The notes under the pieces: generated by a model
Seen by the model: the letters and a program-made list of their open reading frames with translations, nothing else
Database searches by the model: none
Told to the model about the DNA's origin: nothing
Shown: in pieces, positions 43,837 through 53,535 of the stretch
Layout of the letters: each line of letters starts with the position of its first letter
How positions within the stretch are numbered: position 1 is the stretch's first letter
Made by a program: the position numbers and the translations under genes
Origin: Parabacteroides sp.
GTDB taxonomy: Bacteria > Bacteroidota > Bacteroidia > Bacteroidales > Tannerellaceae
Direction of reading: 5' to 3'
DNA: 64,000 nt
Assembly: GCA_022775005.1 (NCBI GenBank)
Contig: JALFJR010000026.1
Span: 1-64,000 of the forward strand

Positions 43837-45294
43837 TTATTTCGCCGGAATGCTTTTCAGCAAATCGGTTAAGTGTTGCCACCAGAGCTCCACCGTTTTG
43901 ATCTCGATACGCTCGTTGGGAGAGTGTACATCACGCAACGTAGGTCCGAAGGAGATCATATCCAAATGCGGATACTTGGTCAAGAACAAACCACACTCCA
44001 ATCCTGCATGGATCGCCTTGATCTTCGCCTCCTTGCCGAACAGTCGCTTGTAGCTATCCTGAGCCACCTTCAAGATCTTTGAATCAGGATTAGGTGCCCA
44101 TCCAGGATAACCATCGCCATGACGAACCTCCGCACCGGCCAAGTTGAAGGTAGCGGCCACTTGATTGGCAACTGCGATCTTGCATGATTCGATCGAGCTA
44201 CGTTGGCTGGTTCCCACTAAGATCGTATTCTCCTCTTTCATCTTGATAGAAGCCAAATTGGTTGATGTCTCCACCAAGCCCTCGATATCGTGACTCATAC
44301 CGATCACCCCATGCGGACAAGCATGCATAGCGAAGATCACCTTCTCAGCCGTCTCGTCATCAATCCGGAAAGCCGGACGCTCTACCGATTCCATAATCAG
44401 CCGCACATTCTTATCTACATGCTTCAACTCATTCTCCACATCAGCCGCAAAATGGTTCAGCAAGACACGAGCCGTCTCTTTATGCTCAGTAGGCAAACCG
44501 ATCACTGCATGTGCCTCACGTGCGATCGCATTGCGCAAGTTTCCACCATCAATCTCGCAAAGCACGAACGGACATTGCTGACGCAACAAATAGAGATAAC
44601 GCACCAAGATCTTGTTGGCGTTACCCAAACCCTTGTGAATCTCACCACCGGAATGGCCACCATTCAATCCCTTCACATCAATGCGGACATAGTGCAATGC
44701 CTCCGGTGCGGGAACCGGCGTATAATGGAAAGTTGCCTGTGTATCCTTACCGCCGGCGCAACCCATAAAGACCTCACCCTCATCCTCGCTATCGAGGTTC
44801 AACAGGATATCACCCGTCATAAAGCCCTCTTGCACTGCTTTCGCACCCGTCAAACCGGTCTCCTCATCGACCGTAAACAGACACTCAATGGGGCCATGCT
44901 CAATATCATCCGAAGCTAATAAAGCCAACTCAGCAGCCACACCAATGCCATTATCCGCACCCAAAGTCGTTCCATTCGCACGCAGCCACTCGCCATCAAT
45001 CACCGTCTCGATCGGGTCGTTGTCGAAATCATGCTTCGTATCGTTGTTCTTCTCGCATACCATATCCATGTGCGATTGCAACACCACAACAGGGCGATTC
45101 TCCATACCCGGAGTGGCCGGCTTCGACATCAAGATGTTGCCAACCGCATCTTTCTTGATCGCAATGTGATGCGCCTCAGCGAATGATTCCAAGAAAGCGA
45201 TCATTTTGCCCTCCTTCTTCGATGGGCGGGGCACCTGTGTTACCTCATGGAAGTATTTCCATACGATGTTTGGTCTTAAATCTGTTATTTCCAT
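43837..45294 (-). CDS. pepD: Aminoacyl-histidine dipeptidase (peptidase D, M20C)
   Basis: 485 residues. Di-zinc M20 motifs: LQSHMDMVCEKN (HxDxV), TLGADNGIG (bridging Asp), DEETGLTGA (catalytic Glu-Glu) and LNLDSEDEGE. The terminal GLECGLF...HSPNERIEIKTVELWW region is typical of PepD. It hydrolyses Xaa-His dipeptides in the cytoplasm. The open frame reaches 45393, but homologues begin MEITDLRP (45294). A TATATTTG box (45436-45429) lies about 135 bases upstream. Confidence 0.95.
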   Translation of the reverse strand: MEITDLRPNIVWKYFHEVTQVPRPSKKEGKMIAFLESFAEAHHIAIKKDAVGNILMSKPATPGMENRPVVVLQSHMDMVCEKNNDTKHDFDNDPIETVIDGEWLRANGTTLGADNGIGVAAELALLASDDIEHGPIECLFTVDEETGLTGAKAVQEGFMTGDILLNLDSEDEGEVFMGCAGGKDTQATFHYTPVPAPEALHYVRIDVKGLNGGHSGGEIHKGLGNANKILVRYLYLLRQQCPFVLCEIDGGNLRNAIAREAHAVIGLPTEHKETARVLLNHFAADVENELKHVDKNVRLIMESVERPAFRIDDETAEKVIFAMHACPHGVIGMSHDIEGLVETSTNLASIKMKEENTILVGTSQRSSIESCKIAVANQVAATFNLAGAEVRHGDGYPGWAPNPDSKILKVAQDSYKRLFGKEAKIKAIHAGLECGLFLTKYPHLDMISFGPTLRDVHSPNERIEIKTVELWWQHLTDLLKSIPAK

Positions 45295-45413
45295 TTTGTT
45301 ACAATGTTTTATTGGTACTATATCAACGTTAATAAATTTGCAAAGAGAAGCATTCAGTTTGAAAAAAAGTAGAATAAAATGCCCAAAAGGCACTTACTAA
45401 TCACTTAAACGCT

Positions 45414-45436
45414 TATATTTGCGTCCACAAATATAG
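45414..45436. promoter_or_regulatory. Divergent -7 boxes
   Basis: TATATTTG occurs on the plus strand (45414-45421) for the small membrane protein and on the minus strand (45436-45429) for pepD, only seven bases apart. No clear -33 elements. Confidence 0.5.
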
Positions 45437-45441
45437 AGAAA

Positions 45442-45660
45442 ATGCTTACAACGTTACTGTTTACGGTCATAATTCTTTTTGTCTGCGTCCTGCTGCTATG
45501 CGTAAAGATCCTTTTCGTGAAAGGCGGACAATTCCCCAATACGCATATTGAGGGCAATCGGGCATTGGGCAAAAAAGGCATTTATTGTGCCAAGACAATG
45601 GATCGAATAGCAACTAAACAGCGAGGGCTCTATGACTTAATGCAAGAAACAAAAGAATAA
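45442..45660 (+). CDS. Small membrane protein, 72 aa
   Basis: One N-terminal membrane helix (about 3-27, TTLLFTVIILFVCVLLLCVKILFV) followed by a soluble tail with THIEGNRALGKKGIYCAKTMDR. The pattern is familiar from small conserved Bacteroidales membrane proteins just upstream of an OmpH/Skp gene; no function is known. It lies 26 bases before the ompH-like gene. Confidence 0.75.
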   Translation: MLTTLLFTVIILFVCVLLLCVKILFVKGGQFPNTHIEGNRALGKKGIYCAKTMDRIATKQRGLYDLMQETKE

Positions 45661-45686
45661 AAAACATAAGAATTAAATTTCACTTT

Positions 45687-46292
45687 ATGAGGAACATTAA
45701 CTACGTTATCAACGGTGTGTTAGCAGTGGCTGTCGTAATTTTGTATGTCATGCAATTTTCCAGCAAGAAGGAATCTGGTGTAACGAGAACTTTCGCTTCC
45801 GCGGAAGATGCGACGGCCTTATTGCCGATCGCTTATGTCAATGTGGATTCCTTGTTGCTCAATTACAACTATTCTAAAGATCTGAACGAGATCATCCTGA
45901 AGAAGCAAGAGAATTCCCGCGCCAACATCACACAGAAAGCACGTAGTTTGGAGAGTGAGATGAAAGACTTCCAGCGTAAGATCGAGAACAATGCTTTCTT
46001 GACGCGTGAACGTGCCGAGCAAGAGCAACAGCGCCTCTTGAAAAAACAGGAGGAGTTGCAGAACCTCGACAATCAGTTGGCACAAGAATTGATGCAAGAG
46101 CAGCAAAAGCTGAATGAGCAGTTGCGAGACACGATTGTCTCTCAGTTGCGCGCTTTCAACCAAGATAAGGGCTTTCAGGTCGTATTCAGCAACACGGTTG
46201 GCGACAATATTCTGTTGGCGGGCGACTCTTATGACATCACCGCAGAGTTACTGGAATTCTTGAACAAGAACTATTCTGCACCAGCTCAATAA
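45687..46292 (+). CDS. OmpH/Skp-family periplasmic chaperone-like protein
   Basis: 201 residues: N-terminal membrane/signal segment (about 5-22), AYVNVDSLLLNYN start of the OmpH domain, a long coiled coil (about 70-145, rich in E, Q, R, K), and a C-terminal strand GFQVVFSNTVGDNILLAGDSYDITAELLEFLN. Skp-type trimers hold unfolded outer-membrane proteins. The signal lacks an obvious cleavage site, so it may be membrane-anchored. Confidence 0.88.
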   Translation: MRNINYVINGVLAVAVVILYVMQFSSKKESGVTRTFASAEDATALLPIAYVNVDSLLLNYNYSKDLNEIILKKQENSRANITQKARSLESEMKDFQRKIENNAFLTRERAEQEQQRLLKKQEELQNLDNQLAQELMQEQQKLNEQLRDTIVSQLRAFNQDKGFQVVFSNTVGDNILLAGDSYDITAELLEFLNKNYSAPAQ

Positions 46293-46317
46293 GACTTACT
46301 TACTTTTTATATAAGAT

Positions 46318-46352
46318 GGCTGCCGATCTTTTTCGACAGCCTTTTTTATTTG
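46318..46352 (+). terminator. Terminator after ompH-like gene
   Basis: GGCTG...CAGCC with inner CGA/TCG pairs (46318-46341) is followed by TTTTTTATTT. It overlaps the 3' end of the convergent gene. Confidence 0.8.
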
Positions 46353-46666
46353 TTCTTGGAAGAGACAAATGCCGTATAAAGTTGCAAAATAGCGGCGATG
46401 AACAGGCAAACGACCCATTCTTTACGTCCATTGAATTGAAAGCCGGAGGCAACTACCATCAAGAATCCGGCCATCACATTGAAACGATGTAAACGCCTGC
46501 CGCGGAAATCCAGATCCCCCACAGGAGTCGTCAAGTAATTGACAGCGACTCCCGCCGAACCCACCGCAAACAAATAGGGCGCAACCGACCATTTCGTGAG
46601 CGCCAGTATCGCTCCCGCCAACACCAAACAAGCGGAAACCGAAAAAAGAATTGCTCGTAGTTTCAT
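46346..46666 (-). CDS. Small membrane protein of unknown function, 106 aa
   Basis: About four membrane segments: KLRAILFSVSACLVLAGAILAL, YLFAVGSAGVAVNYL, FNVMAGFLMVVASGF and WVVCLFIAAILQLYTAFV. No named family recognised. The frame opens at 46687, overlapping the divIC-like gene; MKLRAILF at 46666 leaves 7 bases. Co-transcribed with the FtsB/DivIC-like gene. Confidence 0.7.
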   Translation of the reverse strand: MKLRAILFSVSACLVLAGAILALTKWSVAPYLFAVGSAGVAVNYLTTPVGDLDFRGRRLHRFNVMAGFLMVVASGFQFNGRKEWVVCLFIAAILQLYTAFVSSKNK

Positions 46667-46673
46667 AAGCGCA

Positions 46674-46982
46674 TCAATCCTCCTCAATTATAAAAACATC
46701 CTCGTTCGCTCGCTTCATGAAATACTCCTCACGAGCAAATCGCTCTAAACCCTCCTTATCCGTATGGAGATCATTCAGCTTCTTTCCATTTACCTCAATT
46801 TCCTGCTGATAATGCTCAATCTCCTTCTCTAAGCTACGGATTTTCTCGTCGTAAGTATAACGCTTATACAAGCTACTATCGCCCACGGTTAACGTCACGA
46901 TAAGGAATGCGATCGTTACCAACCAATAGGCATTGATCCAAGCGAGGTATCGGTTGTAAAACTCCTTGATACGCTTAAACAT
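46674..46982 (-). CDS. Septum formation initiator, FtsB/DivIC family
   Basis: 102 residues with one membrane helix (about 17-36) followed by a coiled coil (YDEKIRSLEKEIEHYQQEIEVNGKKLNDL) and the conserved end GLERFAREEYFMKRANEDVFII. FtsB/DivIC proteins link early and late divisome components in the membrane. Lies 18 bases after ilvA. Confidence 0.9.
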   Translation of the reverse strand: MFKRIKEFYNRYLAWINAYWLVTIAFLIVTLTVGDSSLYKRYTYDEKIRSLEKEIEHYQQEIEVNGKKLNDLHTDKEGLERFAREEYFMKRANEDVFIIEED

Positions 46983-47000
46983 AATCCTCTCCTTCCTCTT

Positions 47001-48200
47001 TTATCCTTCCACAATCTTATAACCATGTACAGTCAACAGCTGACGAATCTCGTTAATTTGCTGCAAATTACGGGTTTCCATTTCCAAACGCAGATAACAC
47101 CCATTGATATCTGCCGTATGGCTAACCCGCTCATGATGCACCGAAACGACATTCGCACCCGTAGAGGCAATGATCTCAGAGACATGCTGCAACTGTCCCG
47201 GTTTATCCACTAACTCGATCGTCATCACACAAGAACGACCCGATTTCTGCAAACCGCGACCAATCACACGACTCAGGATCGTCACGTCGATATTGCCACC
47301 CGAGACAATACAAATCGTCTTCTTCCCTCGAATAGGCACCTTCTCAAACATAGCAACGGCCACACTCACCGCTCCCGCACCTTCGGCGATCAGCTTATGT
47401 TGCTCAATCAACGCCAAAATAGCGGTAGAGATCTCATCCTCTGTCACCGACACAATCTCATCTACATATTGCTGACAGAAATCAAACGTATGTACACCCG
47501 GCTCCTTCACAGCGATACCATCCGCTATGGTACGAACCTTCTCCAGTCGCTCGATCTTACCATGCTCAATGGCGTTCAGCATACTGGGGGCTCCGGCAGC
47601 CTGTACACCATACACTTTGATGCGAGGATTCAGATTTTTCACCGCATACGCCACACCACTAATCAATCCACCGCCTCCAATCGGCACAATCACAGCCTCT
47701 ACCTCGGGCAACTGCTCCAACAGTTCCAAGCCAATCGTTCCCTGACCAGCGATCACCTCCTCGTCATCAAATGGATGAATAAAGGTATAGTTATGTGCAT
47801 CACGCAGCTCCAAAGCTCGTTTATAGGCGTCATCATACACGCCCTCCACAAGGCACACATCCGCCCCATAGCTCTTCGTGGCCTCCACCTTTGAGATAGG
47901 AGCGTTATCCGGCAAGCAAATCAACGATTTAATGCCATGAGCCGTAGCCGCAAGCGCTACCCCTTGCGCATGATTACCCGCCGAGCAAGCAATCACACCA
48001 TGCGCACGTTCCTCTTCGCTCAGTTGTGAGATCTTGAAGCAAGCTCCTCTCACCTTAAAAGAGCCCGTGACCTGTAAATTCTCCGGTTTCAGATAAATCT
48101 GAGACGATTTATTAATATTCGGCGCACTGATGAGGTCGGTTCGTCGGATCACCCGTTTCAGGGCATATTGAGCTTGATAAATCTTATCGAGTGTCAGCAT
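47001..48200 (-). CDS. ilvA: Threonine ammonia-lyase
   Basis: PLP enzyme converting threonine to 2-ketobutyrate, the isoleucine precursor. PLP-binding Lys in TGSFKVRGA, phosphate-binding GGGGL loop in VIPIGGGGLISGVAYA, and a C-terminal ACT-like domain (about 325-399, MTIELVDKPGQLQHVSEII). At 399 residues it is the short, single-ACT form. It lies about 38 kb from the ilv operon and has its own TATTTTTG promoter (48232-48225); no leader peptide is visible here. Confidence 0.95.
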   Translation of the reverse strand: MLTLDKIYQAQYALKRVIRRTDLISAPNINKSSQIYLKPENLQVTGSFKVRGACFKISQLSEEERAHGVIACSAGNHAQGVALAATAHGIKSLICLPDNAPISKVEATKSYGADVCLVEGVYDDAYKRALELRDAHNYTFIHPFDDEEVIAGQGTIGLELLEQLPEVEAVIVPIGGGGLISGVAYAVKNLNPRIKVYGVQAAGAPSMLNAIEHGKIERLEKVRTIADGIAVKEPGVHTFDFCQQYVDEIVSVTEDEISTAILALIEQHKLIAEGAGAVSVAVAMFEKVPIRGKKTICIVSGGNIDVTILSRVIGRGLQKSGRSCVMTIELVDKPGQLQHVSEIIASTGANVVSVHHERVSHTADINGCYLRLEMETRNLQQINEIRQLLTVHGYKIVEG

Positions 48201-48356
48201 ATTCTATTTGTTAAAAACGTTGCGCAAAAATACGGAAGATTTTTCTGAAAATCCGCCTTTTTCAAGGCATATACGGGAAAATTAACGAGGAGAAAAACAA
48301 ACATTCAGGAAAGGGCAACAAAAAACCCCCGAGGCTCACGCATCAGAGGCTTCTTG

Positions 48357-48430
48357 CGGTGCGTACGGGACTCGAACCCGTGACCCCATGCGTGACAGGC
48401 ATGTATTCTAACCAGCTGAACTAACGCACC
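48357..48430 (-). tRNA. tRNA-Asp (GTC), copy 2
   Basis: Minus strand. Acceptor GGTGCGT pairs with ACGCACC, discriminator G; anticodon stem CATGC/GCATG around CTGTCAC gives GTC (Asp); T-arm GGGTTCGAGTCCC. 74 bases, no encoded CCA. Identical to the upstream copy. Confidence 0.96.
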
Positions 48431-48460
48431 GAAACAATTAAAATCGACTTATGAAAGAGG

Positions 48461-48534
48461 CGGTGCGTACGGGACTCGAACCCGTGACCCCATGCGTGAC
48501 AGGCATGTATTCTAACCAGCTGAACTAACGCACC
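48461..48534 (-). tRNA. tRNA-Asp (GTC), copy 1
   Basis: Identical in sequence to the copy at 48357-48430 and 30 bases upstream of it, so transcribed as a tandem pair. Anticodon GTC, normal cloverleaf, no encoded CCA. Confidence 0.96.
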
Positions 48535-48899
48535 ATTTTTTATTTCAATACTCTCACAATCTCTCTCGATTGCGGTGCAAAGGTACGCAATATTTTGAAA
48601 CCTGCAATACCTACGGCAAAAAAAATGCATTTTTCTTTCAATTTCTCTCCTCTCGCCCCTATGCGAGGGAACCAATGCCCCCGACATCGCATCATACATC
48701 TCCAAACGATCCATCTCCCCTATCCCCTCATTCGAGTGAGACTCTTCAACCTATTCGCTTTGTCAGAAGCCAAGGCAAAGCCACCTTTACAGAAACACTT
48801 CCAGTAAACGCAGAACGATTTGAGCTATTCGCAGATTTTTTCAACTTTTTCAACTAAAACGCTTGCAAGATATAAAAAAGAATCGTTTCTTTGCAATGT
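48535..48899. other. Intergenic stretch upstream of tRNA-Asp
   Basis: AT-rich sequence including the presumed tRNA promoter. Short plus frames of up to 95 codons exist but have no start context or composition of a gene. Nothing else seen. Confidence 0.5.
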
Positions 48900-49007
48900 A
48901 ATAAAAAGAATTTACAACATTCACTCTCTTATTAAGGGCAAATAGATTTATAATCATTAAGCGTTTTCGGCATGTCGGCCAGTGATGGTAGACATGCCTA
49001 TTTTTTT
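48900..49007 (+). ncRNA. Possible small RNA, about 108 nt, or leader attenuator
   Basis: TTG (48863-48865), 20-base spacer and TTTCTTTG (48886-48893, one mismatch to TAnnTTTG) form a promoter-like signal. A terminator, GGCATGTC (48969-48976) with GACATGCC (48991-48998) and then TATTTTTTT, ends the unit. No open frame of note lies between. The next gene has a separate TATTTTTG box (49024-49031), which favours an independent RNA. Confidence 0.45.
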
Positions 49008-49061
49008 GTATAAAAGAAATGTGTATTTTTGCCTCGTATTAACAGATTTAGCGTTGAGAAG

Positions 49062-49628
49062 ATGAACAAAGAAAACATCAAAGCATTACGGAGCGAGACA
49101 GAAGCCTTACGTATGTTGATTGTCGGGATTGAAAAGCGATTGGCGCAACAGAAAATCCTGTTAGATCAGCTATTAGAAGAAGCTGAGCGGGAAGGAAAAC
49201 AGCCACAGCCGGTCATTGAACCAGACGAGGTGCATCAACCAATGGTTACTGAATCGCAAGCAAAGCCTCAAAAGGAGGCTCCCGAGGTCACCGTAGAAAA
49301 ACAACCTCAAAGCGTGGAACCTATTGTTCATGCAGCAAGCTCCGCTGAGCAGCCTGTTTTCAAACCACAAGCAGGAAGTCTCAACGATCTGTTAGAACGG
49401 AAGAACCTCTCCGACTTCCGAAAGGCGTTCAGCCTCAACGACCGTTTTCGCTTTCGCCGCGAATTATTTGCAGGCAGCGAAGAACGAATGAACCAAGTGA
49501 TTGCCGACCTGAACGAAATCAAGAGCTATGAGGCCTCCGTGGCCTATATCCAAAAGGCTCTGAATGGGAACGAAGAAGAGGCGGCTGTCGCTGACTTTCT
49601 CCAGCTGATTGAGAAACGATTCGCTTAA
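49062..49628 (+). CDS. Hypothetical protein with coiled-coil N-terminus, 188 aa
   Basis: Start chosen at MNKENIKALR (49062); the earlier Met lacks support because it precedes the end of the presumed leader. A helical N-terminus (about 1-50), a Pro/Glu/Gln-rich linker (about 50-110) and a C-terminal helical domain with SLNDLLERKNLSDFRKAFSLNDRFRFRRELF. This C-terminal motif is conserved in Bacteroidetes next to rsmI, but I know no function. Twelve bases separate it from rsmI. Confidence 0.75.
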   Translation: MNKENIKALRSETEALRMLIVGIEKRLAQQKILLDQLLEEAEREGKQPQPVIEPDEVHQPMVTESQAKPQKEAPEVTVEKQPQSVEPIVHAASSAEQPVFKPQAGSLNDLLERKNLSDFRKAFSLNDRFRFRRELFAGSEERMNQVIADLNEIKSYEASVAYIQKALNGNEEEAAVADFLQLIEKRFA

Positions 49629-49640
49629 CTGACAACAACT

Positions 49641-50345
49641 ATGGCAAAACTAACAGTAGTACCTACTCCGATAGGCAATTTAGAGGATATGACCTTCCGT
49701 GCGATCCGCACACTCAAAGAAGCGGACCTGATTTTAGCGGAAGATACCCGAACGACAGGAATCTTGCTAAAACATTTCGAGATCCAGAACAAGATGCAAT
49801 CGCACCACAAGTTCAACGAGCACAAGACTGTTGAGCAATTGGCTCAACGCATCAAGGCCGGCGAGAACATTGCCCTGGTATCTGATGCCGGCACACCCGC
49901 TATTTCCGATCCTGGATTCATGCTGGTCAGGGAGTGCGTGCGACAGGGCGTGGAGGTAGAATGCCTACCCGGAGCCACCGCATTCGTGCCTGCCTTAGTA
50001 GCTTCCGGATTGCCCAACGAGAAGTTCTGTTTCGAGGGATTCTTGCCCCAGAAAAAGGGACGCCAAACCCGCTTGAAGGAGTTGGCAGAGGAGCCTCGAA
50101 CGATCATATTCTATGAATCCCCCTTCCGGTTGGTGAAAACATTGACGCAGTTCGCTGAGTTTTTCGGTGCGGATCGACAGGTATCCGTGTCACGAGAGAT
50201 CTCGAAGATCCATGAGGAGACCGTCAGAGGTACCTTGACGGAGGTTATCGCACACTTCTCTGTGAACGAACCAAAGGGTGAAATTGTTATCGTATTAGCA
50301 GGCTTGAAAAAAGCAAAGAATGAGGAAGAACAAAAAGAGGTTTAA
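49641..50345 (+). CDS. rsmI: 16S rRNA (cytidine(1402)-2'-O)-methyltransferase
   Basis: 234 residues of the SAM-dependent tetrapyrrole-methylase fold. LTVVPTPIGNLEDMTFRAIRTLKEADLILAEDTR at the N-terminus and LVSDAGTPAISDPGFMLVR are RsmI signatures. It methylates the ribose of C1402 in the ribosomal P site, improving decoding fidelity. Lies between the coiled-coil gene and a lipoprotein gene in a plus-strand run to 51927. Confidence 0.96.
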   Translation: MAKLTVVPTPIGNLEDMTFRAIRTLKEADLILAEDTRTTGILLKHFEIQNKMQSHHKFNEHKTVEQLAQRIKAGENIALVSDAGTPAISDPGFMLVRECVRQGVEVECLPGATAFVPALVASGLPNEKFCFEGFLPQKKGRQTRLKELAEEPRTIIFYESPFRLVKTLTQFAEFFGADRQVSVSREISKIHEETVRGTLTEVIAHFSVNEPKGEIVIVLAGLKKAKNEEEQKEV

Positions 50346-50362
50346 CTAAAAACAAAAAGAAG

Positions 50363-51235
50363 ATGAAGAATGTATTAGTAGCATGTGTATGCGTAGCGAT
50401 GTTGGCCTCTTGTGGCCAGCAGTCGGCAGAGTACAAACGACTGCAAGCAGAGAATGACTCTCTGCGAATCGAAAACACGAAGAACACGGAGGAGCTGAAC
50501 GAAATGCTCTCTACACTCAACGATATTGAGGCGGATTTCCAATCCATTCGGGATGCGGAGAACTATCTGACCATCCAGCAACAGACAGGTGGCGAGCTGA
50601 ACCAGAGCCGTCGAGAGCAAATCAAACAGAACATGCAGTTGATCAGCGAAACCTTGAAAAAGAACAAGGCGCAGATCAGCCAATTGGAGGAGAAGCTGAA
50701 GAAGAGTGGCATCCAATCAGCGGCACTCCGGAAAACCATTGACCGCCTCTCTTCCGAGCTGGATCAAAAGGCTACGATGATTGTCGCCTTGCAAGAGGAC
50801 TTGGCGAAGAAGAATGTGCGCATCCAGGAGTTGGATGAGATGGTAACCGCCCTGAACGAGGATGTAGAGGAGTTAGCTACCACTACCGCTGCCCAATCGG
50901 CCAAGATCAGCGAGCAGGACAAGGCGCTGCACACAGCCTACTATTGCTTCGGCACCTCCAAGGAGCTGAAGGAGCAAAAGATCCTCTCCGGTGGTGGCCT
51001 CTTCTCGAAATCCAAGGTGCTGCAATCGGGCTTCAACAAGGATTATTTCATCAGCATCGACATCCGAGAGGTGAAAGAGATTCCGCTTTTCGCCAGCAAA
51101 GCGAAGCTGAAAAGCAACCACCCCGAAGGCTCGTATGAGTTCGTGGAGGATGAGGATCGCAACCTGACCTTGAAGATCAACGATGAGAAAGCGTTCTGGA
51201 GCTTAGGCAAATACTTAGTGATCGAAGTGGGATAA
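50363..51235 (+). CDS. Coiled-coil lipoprotein of unknown function
   Basis: 290 residues. Lipobox LASCG at about residue 17; a coiled coil follows (about 25-185, rich in Glu, Gln, Lys). The C-terminal ~100 residues (AYYCFGTSKELKEQKILSGGGLFSKSKVL) form a globular domain common in Bacteroidetes periplasmic coiled-coil proteins. The stop overlaps the next start by one base. Function unknown; a structural or envelope-spacing role is possible. Confidence 0.8.
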   Translation: MKNVLVACVCVAMLASCGQQSAEYKRLQAENDSLRIENTKNTEELNEMLSTLNDIEADFQSIRDAENYLTIQQQTGGELNQSRREQIKQNMQLISETLKKNKAQISQLEEKLKKSGIQSAALRKTIDRLSSELDQKATMIVALQEDLAKKNVRIQELDEMVTALNEDVEELATTTAAQSAKISEQDKALHTAYYCFGTSKELKEQKILSGGGLFSKSKVLQSGFNKDYFISIDIREVKEIPLFASKAKLKSNHPEGSYEFVEDEDRNLTLKINDEKAFWSLGKYLVIEVG

Positions 51236-51927
51236 TGGCGTATAAGAACCTGTTCATCGACTTGGACGATACCCTGTGGGATACGTACCATAATAATAAA
51301 GAATGCCTCGAAGAGATCTATACCGACTACCGATTGAGCCGGTATTATGCCTCCTTCGAGGCTTTTTATGCTTACTACATGCCTCACAACCTCTCGCTGT
51401 GGGCAAAATACCGAGCGGGAGAGATTGACCGGCAGTTCTTGATCGTCGATCGTTTCCTGCATATCCTTCGCCCGATGGGGATTGAGGACAAGAAGCAAGC
51501 CTTGGCCATGAACCACGATTTCCTGATGCGTACTACCACCAAGAGCCGCATCGTACCGGGAGCCAAGGAGCTATTGGAGTACCTGCATCCTCACTACCGG
51601 CTATTCATCCTGTCGAATGGTTTCCGGGAGGTGCAATACAAGAAGCTATGTAGCGCTGGCTTGGAACGTTATTTTGAGCGACTGATCCTTTCAGAGGATG
51701 CCCAGATCCAAAAGCCACACAAAGGGATTTTCGACTTTGCCTTGCAGCAAACTCACTCCCTTCGTACGGAGAGCCTCATGATTGGCGATTGTTGGGAGGC
51801 GGACATTGTTGGTGCCTACAACGCCCAAATCGATCAAATCTGGCTCAATCCGGAAGGCCTGCCCGCCGAGGGCTTCACGCCCACCTATACCGTCAAAAGC
51901 TTAGCGGAGATCAAAGAAATACTATGA
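51235..51927 (+). CDS. yjjG: YjjG-family noncanonical pyrimidine nucleotidase (HAD)
   Basis: 230 residues. HAD motif I LFIDLDDTLWDT, motif II ILSNGF, motif III Lys in IQKPHKGIF, and motif IV MIGDCWEADIVGA. YjjG enzymes dephosphorylate noncanonical pyrimidine nucleotides (house-cleaning). Overlaps the previous gene by one base and converges on prfC. Confidence 0.9.
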   Translation: MAYKNLFIDLDDTLWDTYHNNKECLEEIYTDYRLSRYYASFEAFYAYYMPHNLSLWAKYRAGEIDRQFLIVDRFLHILRPMGIEDKKQALAMNHDFLMRTTTKSRIVPGAKELLEYLHPHYRLFILSNGFREVQYKKLCSAGLERYFERLILSEDAQIQKPHKGIFDFALQQTHSLRTESLMIGDCWEADIVGAYNAQIDQIWLNPEGLPAEGFTPTYTVKSLAEIKEIL

Positions 51928-53508
51928 TCAGAACTCGCTGGTGAAGTGGAACTTGATGTCGGGGAAATCCTGCTGCGCCATCATCAGCACATAGCTGGAA
52001 TCGGCTAAATAGACATCACGACCCTCTTTATCCAGTGCCATGTATTGCTGCTTGCGTCGCTTGAAGTTGTCGAGCGCCTGCTGGTTATCACTCTCGATCC
52101 AACAGGCTTTGTAGAGGCTGATCGGCTCCCACTTACATTGCGCACCATACTCATGCAGCAGACGATACTGGATCACCTCAAACTGCAACTGGCCTACCGT
52201 ACCAATAATCTTCCGGCCATTGAACTGGTTGACAAAGAGCTGTGCCACACCCTCGTCCATCAATTGCTCGATACCCTTGTTCAGCTGTTTCGCCTTCATC
52301 GGGTCAGCATTCTCGATGTATTTGAACATCTCGGGTGAGAAGCTGGGCAATCCCTTGAAATGCAAATCCTCTCCAGCGGTCAAGGTATCACCAATCTTGA
52401 AGTTACCGGTATCTGGCAAACCAACAATATCGCCAGCGAAAGCCTCATCCACCACCTCTTTCTTCTGTGCCATGAAGGCCGTAGGACTACTGAAACGCAT
52501 CATCTTGCCGAAACGCACATGCTTGTAGTTGGCGTTACGCTCGAAACGGCCGGAGCAGATCTTCACGAAGGCGATGCAGCTACGGTGGTTCGGATCCATA
52601 TTGGCATGGATCTTGAACACGAAACCGGTGAAGTTATCCTCATAGGGATCCACCTTACGCTCCAAGGCCTGCACAGGGCGGGGAGAGGGAGCGATGTTGA
52701 TGAAGCAATCGAGCAACTCCTTCACGCCAAAGTTGTTCAATGCCGAGCCAAAGAAGACAGGGGCAATGTCTCCAGCCAGATAGGTATCCACGTCGAACGC
52801 CGGATAAACACCCTCGATCATCTCCACATCCTCACGCAGCTTGGCCGCTTGCGAAGGGTCGATGTAGTTTTCCAACTCCGGGCTATTGATGTCTTTGAAC
52901 TCCACGTTCTCCGTCACATACTGCTTGCTCGGCGTATAGAGATTCAGCTTTTGCTCATAGATGTTATAGACGCCACGGAAACGCTGCCCCATGTCGATCG
53001 GCCAGCTTAACGGGCGCACCTTGATATGCAGCTCCTCCTCGATCTCGTCCAGCAGATCGAACGGATCCTTACCGTCACGGTCCATCTTATTGACGAAAAC
53101 GATCACCGGGGTCTTACGCATACGGCAGACCTCCATCAGCTTACGGGTTTGCGCCTCCACACCCTTGGCAATGTCGATCACGATGATGACGCTATCCACC
53201 GCCGTCAAGGTGCGGAAGGTGTCCTCCGCGAAGTCTTGGTGACCCGGCGTATCCAGGATGTTGATCTTATGATCCGCATAATCAAACGCCATCACAGACG
53301 TAGCGACAGAGATACCACGCTGTTTCTCAATCTCCATCCAGTCGGATGTAGCGGTTTTCTTGATCTTGTTCGACTTTACCGCACCCGCCACATGGATCGC
53401 GCCTCCAAACAACAGGAGCTTCTCCGTCAAGGTGGTTTTACCCGCATCCGGGTGACTGATAATCGCAAACGTTCTTCTTCTACTAATCTCTGCTGAATAT
53501 TGAGCCAT
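51928..53508 (-). CDS. prfC: Peptide chain release factor 3
   Basis: 526-residue translational GTPase that recycles RF1/RF2 after termination. G1 [16 protein letters not shown]3 [12 protein letters not shown]4 NKMDRDGKD are present; [12 protein letters not shown] is the switch I area. Domain order and length are normal. Begins about 27 bases after rfbD. Confidence 0.97.
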   Translation of the reverse strand: MAQYSAEISRRRTFAIISHPDAGKTTLTEKLLLFGGAIHVAGAVKSNKIKKTATSDWMEIEKQRGISVATSVMAFDYADHKINILDTPGHQDFAEDTFRTLTAVDSVIIVIDIAKGVEAQTRKLMEVCRMRKTPVIVFVNKMDRDGKDPFDLLDEIEEELHIKVRPLSWPIDMGQRFRGVYNIYEQKLNLYTPSKQYVTENVEFKDINSPELENYIDPSQAAKLREDVEMIEGVYPAFDVDTYLAGDIAPVFFGSALNNFGVKELLDCFINIAPSPRPVQALERKVDPYEDNFTGFVFKIHANMDPNHRSCIAFVKICSGRFERNANYKHVRFGKMMRFSSPTAFMAQKKEVVDEAFAGDIVGLPDTGNFKIGDTLTAGEDLHFKGLPSFSPEMFKYIENADPMKAKQLNKGIEQLMDEGVAQLFVNQFNGRKIIGTVGQLQFEVIQYRLLHEYGAQCKWEPISLYKACWIESDNQQALDNFKRRKQQYMALDKEGRDVYLADSSYVLMMAQQDFPDIKFHFTSEF

Positions 53509-53535
53509 CTATTTTTACTATTTTAGAAATGAAAA

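Noticed and set aside
48570..48857. Plus frames of 70-95 codons upstream of tRNA-Asp
   Set aside because: Low-complexity Pro/Ser/His composition, no promoter, overlapping alternative frames of equal length.
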